Shown: positions 1 to 6,300 of the stretch, in pieces
How positions within the stretch are numbered: position 1 is the first letter of the stretch
How the letters are laid out: each line of letters opens with the position of its first letter
Assembly: GCA_964611275.1 (NCBI GenBank)
Contig: CAZSZS010000148.1
Location: forward strand, 1 to 9,944
Source of the DNA: WJMT01 sp964611275
GTDB lineage: Bacteria; Acidobacteriota; Aminicenantia; Aminicenantales; Aminicenantaceae
Length of the DNA stretch: 9,944 nt
Direction: 5' to 3'
The notes under the pieces: generated by a model
What the model saw: only the letters and a program-made list of their open reading frames with translations
Database searches by the model: none
What the model was told of the DNA's origin: nothing
Translations under genes and position numbers: made by a program

Positions 1-1038
1 ATGACCTATATACAATCCCGGAACCTCGGTTATGACAGGGAACAGATCATGGTCATCCCGCTGAACAAAGACCTCAGGCAAAGTTACGGGGCAGTCAGAA
101 ATGAGCTCCTGAAACACTCCGGAATTGAAAATACAACCACATCCGCACTGGTCCCGACCAAAGGGAGTTATCATATTTCTTTTCGATTCGAAGGAAGCGA
201 AGAAAATATCTCTCAAGTTATCTACTTCGTAGACAAGGAATTTATTGATACCTACGGTCTTAAACTACTGGCCGGAAGAAAAATCCAGAGTCCTGTTTCA
301 GAGGGAAGAGCCATGGAGCTTTTAGTCAGTGAAGGGACAATCCAGGAAGCCGGATATTCTTCTCCTCAGGAAGCTGTCGGGAAAAGTTTTAGTATTGAAG
401 GAGACCCAGGCACTATCATGGGTGTTGTCAATGATATCAAGATCTATTCTCTCCATAGGCCTCAATATCCCATCAACTATGTGGTGACTCCCATCGGCAG
501 ACACAATTATCTCTCCGTACGCGTGCATCCTCAAAATATATCTGAAACAATCGGATATCTTCAAAAAACATGGAAAGAGATGGTTCCCAACTATCCTCTG
601 GACTATTTTTTCCTGGACGCCAGTTTTGAGCAAATGCATGCGGCTGATCAAAAAATGAGCCGGGTCTTTTCTGTTTTTTCCATTCTGGCTGTGTTTGTGG
701 CCTGTCTGGGACTCTTTGGACTGGCTGCCTACACGGCCCAGCAAAAAACCAAGGAGATCGGAGTCCGGAAGATACTGGGAGCTTCACCTTCCAGTATCTA
801 CTTTCTCCTTTCTCGGGAATTTCTCAAGTGGGTAATTCTGGCGAATATTATCGCCTGGCCTCTGGCCTATTATGCCATGCAGCAGTGGCTGCGGAATTTT
901 GCTTACCGGATTAACCCGAGTGCGGGGACCTTTGTCATTTCAGGTCTCATTGCCCTGGGAATCGCTCTTCTTACCATCAGCTATCAGGCCATCAAAGCCG
1001 CCACATCCAATCCGGTAGATGCCCTGCGATATGAATGA
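1..1038 (+). CDS. FtsX/MacB-like ABC transporter permease, C-terminal part (5' end outside window)
   Basis: This is the C-terminal 345 residues of an inner-membrane ABC permease of the MacB/FtsX type. Residues about 1-215 are a periplasmic MacB_PCD-like domain; they open with Y-I-Q-S-R-N-L-G-Y-D, which in this family sits just after a membrane segment. Residues about 219-345 are an FtsX domain with three predicted membrane helices (about 222-242, 274-294 and 309-329), the cytoplasmic loop K-T-K-E-I-G-V-R-K-I-L-G-A-S and the closing motif S-N-P-V-D-A-L-R-Y-E. Full-length relatives are usually about 780-870 residues with two such halves, so the ATG at base 1 is almost certainly an internal Met and the gene begins outside the window. 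The C-terminus is complete (TGA 1036-1038). These permeases work with an ATPase, moving lipoproteins, peptides or drugs, or driving periplasmic machinery; the substrate cannot be read from the sequence. The family call is firm, the role is not. Confidence 0.9.
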   Translation: MTYIQSRNLGYDREQIMVIPLNKDLRQSYGAVRNELLKHSGIENTTTSALVPTKGSYHISFRFEGSEENISQVIYFVDKEFIDTYGLKLLAGRKIQSPVSEGRAMELLVSEGTIQEAGYSSPQEAVGKSFSIEGDPGTIMGVVNDIKIYSLHRPQYPINYVVTPIGRHNYLSVRVHPQNISETIGYLQKTWKEMVPNYPLDYFFLDASFEQMHAADQKMSRVFSVFSILAVFVACLGLFGLAAYTAQQKTKEIGVRKILGASPSSIYFLLSREFLKWVILANIIAWPLAYYAMQQWLRNFAYRINPSAGTFVISGLIALGIALLTISYQAIKAATSNPVDALRYE

Positions 1039-1049
1039 ATTAGAAAGGA

Positions 1050-3308
1050 TCAATAAACCACAAAAGATACTCGGTCCCGGCATTCACCCGCAATCTCTAT
1101 TTCCAGCAGATATTCTCCTGGTTTCAGCTGGAACAGGGGGAAACAGGGATAGGAGAGAATACGGTAAATCCGGTTATTAAGGCGGTATGTGATTTTCTCT
1201 CCGCTTGCTACACCCATGACCTTGAATCGGATCTGCTGACTTTCCAGAGGAAGAGCTCTAGATATATAATAGCGATCCCCCTGCTGCGGAGATACAATCT
1301 CAATTTCCCGGCTGCCCTCAAGATAAGTTTGTTTGGCCAGCTGATTCCTTTGCCACCATTCGCGGTAGAGTTCAGGATAGACCGTTTTTATTCCTGTTTC
1401 AGCCTTTAGATGATAGGAACAGGGGCCTTCGGGCAGGTTCTTCTCTTCAAAATACTCCTCCACCCGGTCCCGGCAGTATGGACCTGCTAATTCTCCGGAC
1501 AGAGCACAAACCTCCCGCTGGACAATACCAGGAGGTACCGGCAGCCCTCCCTGCTCCCAGTCTTTCTGAAGGATCAGAAATATATCCCGGACTATAGTGG
1601 CACTGTTTCCGGTCTCCACCACTTGCTGCGACATATTCCGGCCGCTTGGATTTCCCAGCCATACTCCCACTGTATATTTGGAATTGACCGCCACCGCCCA
1701 TTTGTCTCTGAATCCCTTTGAGGTACCGGTTTTCATCGCCAGAGGAAAAGGCAGATTCATGGAGGAGAAATAACCGAAGCTGCCGGCCCTGGCAGCAGGA
1801 TCTGACAAAATGTCGAAAAGAAGAAAGGCACACTGGGGGGAAAATATCTGACGCCTGTCGCTTACCGGCCACTCCTTCAACAGACGCGGCTGATAAAGAA
1901 CGCCTTTGTTGGCCAGACAGGAATAAGCTGTTACCAGGTCCAGCAGTCTCACTTCTCCGGATCCCAAGGCAATGGTTTCTCCGTAGAATTCTGCCGGCTT
2001 ATCAAGATACGAGAAACCAGCCAACTGGAGTTTTTCCAGGATCAGGGTGGGGGTCAACTTTAGAGCCAGGTAAAAGGCTGGAATGTTGTAGGAACAGGCT
2101 AGGGCGGTTCTCAACCTCAAGGGGCCGTGTTCCCTTCCATCATGATTCCGGGGGAAAAATCCGCCCCTGGCCGGGAACTGAATATCCGGGAGAATGGACG
2201 ATGGAGTGTATCCTGCTTCTAAAGCCACTCCATAAACAAAAGGTTTCAGAGTAGACCCTGGTTGTCGGAGTGAGATGGCATAATCCACATATCCGTTGTT
2301 CTCAGCATCAAAATAATCAGGAGAACCCAGGTAGGCCAACACCTCATGTGATTCGTTATCTATCACCACTGCTGCAGCAGATTGAACATGATACGACCGG
2401 AGCCTTTGCAGATGTTCCCGGATAATTCCCCGGACCTTCAGCTGGAGATGCTTGTCCAGGGTGGTATATATTTCCTTTTGATCTAAAAAGTCGTTCCCAT
2501 AACAGCGCTTGATCAACTCAATAAAATGAGGGGCTACAAATAGGGAGTTCCTGACACTAAAACGAACCTCTTCACTGGCCACCCGCTGGTATTCATGGGA
2601 TGATACAAATCCCTGGCGGTAGAATTCATCCAGGATCCATTCTCTTCTTGCCTGTAACTGTTCTTTGTTTTTGATAGGATTGTAGGTGGTGGGAGCTTTT
2701 GGAATAACAGCCAGTTCAATAGCCTGGCTGAGAGATAGGTGATCAGCGGACTTGCCAAAATAAAATTCTGACGCCGGCCCAATGCCATATATCATGTTGC
2801 CAAAGGGCAGACGATTGATATACTCTTCTAGAATCTTTGATTTGGGAAGGTGCAGTTCCAGTTTTAAGGCAAATATTATTTCCTCCAGCTTTCGGAAAAT
2901 AGTTCTCTTCTGATTCGCATTCAACAACAGTTTTGCCAGCTGCATAGTGATGGTCGATCCTCCCGACACCACCCTCCCCTCCTGAACATTCTGAAAAAGA
3001 GCCCGGGTCAGGGAAGATAGGTTTACCCCAACATGTGAGTAGAATGCCCGGTCTTCCACCAGTACAATTGCCCGGATAAAGTGAGGAGATACCTGGCTAA
3101 GGCCGCAGTGAGCGCTGTAACGCTTCTGATCCGCCAGATAAAATCCCAGAAGCTCCCCCCTGCGGTCCACAAATCGCAAGGACTCTTCCTGATCTGAAAG
3201 GCAGGAATGATTGAACCACGCAAGGTACACCATCACTCCAGCTGTCCCCAGTGACAACAGGATCAGAAATATCTTTTTTTTATTTAACCTTAATCCTTTG
3301 ATCCGCAC
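1050..3308 (-). CDS. pbpC: Penicillin-binding protein 1C (bifunctional glycosyltransferase/transpeptidase)
   Basis: This bifunctional peptidoglycan synthase of about 752 residues polymerises lipid II and carries a transpeptidase fold, anchored in the inner membrane and facing the periplasm. Positions count from the GTG at 3308. A membrane anchor covers about 13-31. The GT51 domain has E-D-R-A-F-Y-S-H-V-G (catalytic Glu85), G-G-S-T-I-T-M-Q (116-123; Met in place of the first Gln of QQ is typical of PBP1C), R-K-L-E-E (139-143) and K-I-L-E-E-Y-I-N. The transpeptidase domain has S-T-L-K (nucleophile Ser352, Lys355), S-Y-N (406-408) and K-T-G-T-S (526-530), so every catalytic motif is intact. A Cys/His cluster (C601, C612, C630, H633) precedes a BiPBP_C domain (about 663-750). 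The GTG start was chosen because it follows a GGAGG and leaves a short basic tail before the anchor. An in-frame start at 3386 would add 26 non-conserved-looking residues. The gene overlaps the end of the macroglobulin gene by 29 bases, suggesting translational coupling. In E. coli, PbpC transpeptidase activity has been hard to show. Confidence 0.95.
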   Translation of the reverse strand: MRIKGLRLNKKKIFLILLSLGTAGVMVYLAWFNHSCLSDQEESLRFVDRRGELLGFYLADQKRYSAHCGLSQVSPHFIRAIVLVEDRAFYSHVGVNLSSLTRALFQNVQEGRVVSGGSTITMQLAKLLLNANQKRTIFRKLEEIIFALKLELHLPKSKILEEYINRLPFGNMIYGIGPASEFYFGKSADHLSLSQAIELAVIPKAPTTYNPIKNKEQLQARREWILDEFYRQGFVSSHEYQRVASEEVRFSVRNSLFVAPHFIELIKRCYGNDFLDQKEIYTTLDKHLQLKVRGIIREHLQRLRSYHVQSAAAVVIDNESHEVLAYLGSPDYFDAENNGYVDYAISLRQPGSTLKPFVYGVALEAGYTPSSILPDIQFPARGGFFPRNHDGREHGPLRLRTALACSYNIPAFYLALKLTPTLILEKLQLAGFSYLDKPAEFYGETIALGSGEVRLLDLVTAYSCLANKGVLYQPRLLKEWPVSDRRQIFSPQCAFLLFDILSDPAARAGSFGYFSSMNLPFPLAMKTGTSKGFRDKWAVAVNSKYTVGVWLGNPSGRNMSQQVVETGNSATIVRDIFLILQKDWEQGGLPVPPGIVQREVCALSGELAGPYCRDRVEEYFEEKNLPEGPCSYHLKAETGIKTVYPELYREWWQRNQLAKQTYLEGSREIEIVSPQQGDRYYISRALPLESQQIRFKVMGVASGEKITYRLNNRIYRILSYPCFPLFQLKPGEYLLEIEIAGECRDRVSFVVY

Positions 3309-6300
3309 TTCTTCCAAAAACCTCCGGGGTGTACATCTGCAATACCAGAGTTGCAGGCAACTGATATTCCCCGCTGTTGGTGGCAATCACCAGATATTTC
3401 CAGGTATGAGTACCTGCCGACAGGAAATCGGCAAACAGCTCCACCCGGTCAAAATAATACTGGCTGTGATAAAAGTCACCCCAATACCTGAATGCTTCAC
3501 CTTCTTCTATATTATTTCCGGCCAGATTCGCCTGGGTGCGGAATCTGGGGTTGACCACTTTAAAACCCGCCGGCAGTGGATCGTTGACCACGACAAAACT
3601 TCGTTCCTTATTAGTGGTGACCTTCAGTTCCACCATATAGTTTTCTCCAGCTTTAAACTGATTTGGGGCTACTGGATGACCTGCCTGGTCGAGAAAAATC
3701 TTTTCTATTTCGAATCCCCTGTCCACCGGAGAAAGAATCCCAGCTGGGCGGTAGGTCAGTCGGGTGCTGTAATACATGATCCCCTTGCCTTCCTTTTGAA
3801 CTTTCAAACTGACCTGTTCTCCAGCATCAAAATCCTTCAGGGAAAACGTATCCAGCTGGAAAAAACTCCTGTCAGAGACTCGAACATTTACCATTTCCTT
3901 CTTATCCAAAATAATACGGGCGATGTAGTCCGGATCTTCCAGCTCGTATCTTTCATAGTATTTTTCAAAGGCCTTGAGAATGGCCAGGTGTTCTTGTGTG
4001 TTCAAATATTGTTTGTTCCGGAGGGTATCGAAGAGCCAGCGGGCAATCTTTGGAGCCATGGGGAAACGCTGATACACCAGAAGCAGAGTATCGAATATGT
4101 GGGCAGTGGTACGCAGAGAAGAACCATGGACAGTCCACCAGTAAGGATCGGGGCGGTTTTCAAAATGGGTCCGAGTGGGTTCCTCTTTTATGTTATTGAG
4201 CAGCATCCGGGTCAGAGGGGCTTGCATGGAATCAGGCAGTTCATCTGTCAGGTCAAATATCCTGATAAGGTAGGATGCTCCTTCCAAGGGGAGGCGTTCC
4301 CTCATTTCAAACAGGTTATTGATTGTGTCCTGCATAATGATCCCGTCCCGTGCCAGGACATATGCGGTATAGGCCATGTTGAACAGTTCCAAATTCAGGC
4401 TGTATGGATACTGGCTGTCAATACTACTCTGGCAAAACTTCTTAATGTATTCCCGCAAAGGATTTAAAAACTCTGCACTCACCTGATACCCGGCTTTCTG
4501 AGCGTCCAGGAGAAAATCCATGGCAAAAGCGCTTAAAAACCAGCTGCTGTGGAGGGTATCCGGATAGTAACCGACTCCCCCGTCAGGATTCTGATAATCC
4601 TCCATTCGGTTGATAAATGTTTCAACCCGCTCACGGCGGTCTTCATAGGATTGGGTTATGATGCCCAACCGGGTGAGAAAACTTTTTTCCTTCAGCAAGG
4701 GTAAGAGCCTGCAGATCTTCTGCTCCAGACATTCATAGGGGTATTCTTCCAGGAATTGAAAACTCTTTTCCACTCCGCTTGAGATGGACGGAGACCATGC
4801 GATTTTCAGGTTGTCATATTCTCGGATGCTGTCATTGGGCACTGTGATCAGCTCTTCCGCTTTGCGCCTGGTCACCTCCCCGGATGTGGCCACTGTTTCC
4901 GTGAATTGAGGCATTCTCACAGAAACGGACTGTTCATATCCATCGCTATAGGAATCACTGTGTGCACGGAAGGTAAATCGGGGAATCTCTTGCCCTTCAG
5001 GAACCTTGAAATCAAACAGGACCGTACCGGTATTAAAAGCCGGCAGGTGAATCTTCTTCTCAGCCTGAGCACCTGAAATCTGAACACCTGACACTTCTGC
5101 CTGGACGGTAACGTTCATCTCTTCGTCAGTGTTGTTGGTGACGGTTACACCGCCCTGGAAGCTGTCCCCCGGTCTCAGAAAATCCGGCATAGCCGGTTTG
5201 AGAACCAGTTCCTTTTTTACCAGCAGATCGGTCTTTCCCCGCCCAAAGCGATGTTGGCGGTCCACGGATACAACCATCACCTTGAAAGTGGTCAGGTTTT
5301 CCGGAAGGGTGAAGTTGATCGTTGCCTTTCCCTGTTTATTGGAATAGGCAAAAGCCTGATAGAAGGCACTCTCTTTGAAATCCTTCCTTACCACTACAGA
5401 ACCAAAAGTCGAAACGCCGGCTCCCCCCCCGGGATCTTCACCTTTTTCTGAAAACCGCTGGAGGCCCAGGACATCCATCAGGGTGGACACTGTGCGGACA
5501 TCTAGCGGTCTCTCCTGATAAAAATACTTGAAAGGATCCGGCAGTTCATAGCCCACCAGGTTCAGTACCCCTTTATCCACCACTGAGATACATAGTTCCG
5601 AACTTAACGGTTCACCGTTGTAGTCAGTGACAGTCAAATCGAGAGTAACAACATCTCCCGGATCATAAGAATCTTTATCGGCCGAGATGTCTATGTTTAG
5701 TCTCTGAGAGTCAGCCTCCACTTTAACACCGGCGTATCCGGCATAAAACTCCGGTTTCCCAATATCATTCCCCGAGTCATCCCACTGGACTCCTGTTCTC
5801 TTTTTTAAAAGAAGAACATTAAAAAAGATATTTGGCATAAAATCCCTGAGAACCGGTATTTTTACAGTTCCGGCATTACCATCGAGGGAAAAAGTCTTAT
5901 ACCAGAAGACCTTTTCCCGTTCGGCAGTGATCAGCACTGTGGATTTTTTGAAAGGGGATTTTATCAGCAGTTCAACCGTTTCACCCTCTCGGTATTCCTT
6001 TTTGTCTGTCACCAGATCAATAATCCTGCCTTCATCCATGCGCCATGAGACGTATCCCTGACCGGTGACATAGAAATTGGCAGTAGTGGTGATTTGGTTG
6101 CCGAAACGGTCTATGCCGGTCAGGGTGATCTCGTAATACCCAGGCTGATCAAAAGTATAATTTCTGGATAACTGCCCGTTCATGATGGTTATTTCTTCTT
6201 CAGTTACAGGATGCCGTTCCCGCTCCCAATACCACCGAAGACTGCCCGAAGCATCCTCCTTCTGATAAGACTTCCAATCCACCCGCTCAATAAGCATGTT

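Noticed and set aside
3274..3291. Slippery A8 run at the gene junction as a programmed frameshift fusing macroglobulin and PbpC
   Set aside because: The run starts within the stop codon, a +1 slip on AAA before TAA would pair poorly, and pbpC has its own start and ribosome site.
3309..3386. Upstream extension of PbpC by 26 residues
   Set aside because: It would place a Cys-rich, non-basic stretch before the anchor and deepen the overlap to 107 bases, while the GTG at 3308 has its own GGAGG.
3211..4467. Long open frame of 418 codons on the plus strand, antisense to the macroglobulin and pbpC start
   Set aside because: It lies opposite two clearly conserved coding regions, has no recognisable domain and low-complexity composition expected of a shadow frame; no ribosome site supports it.
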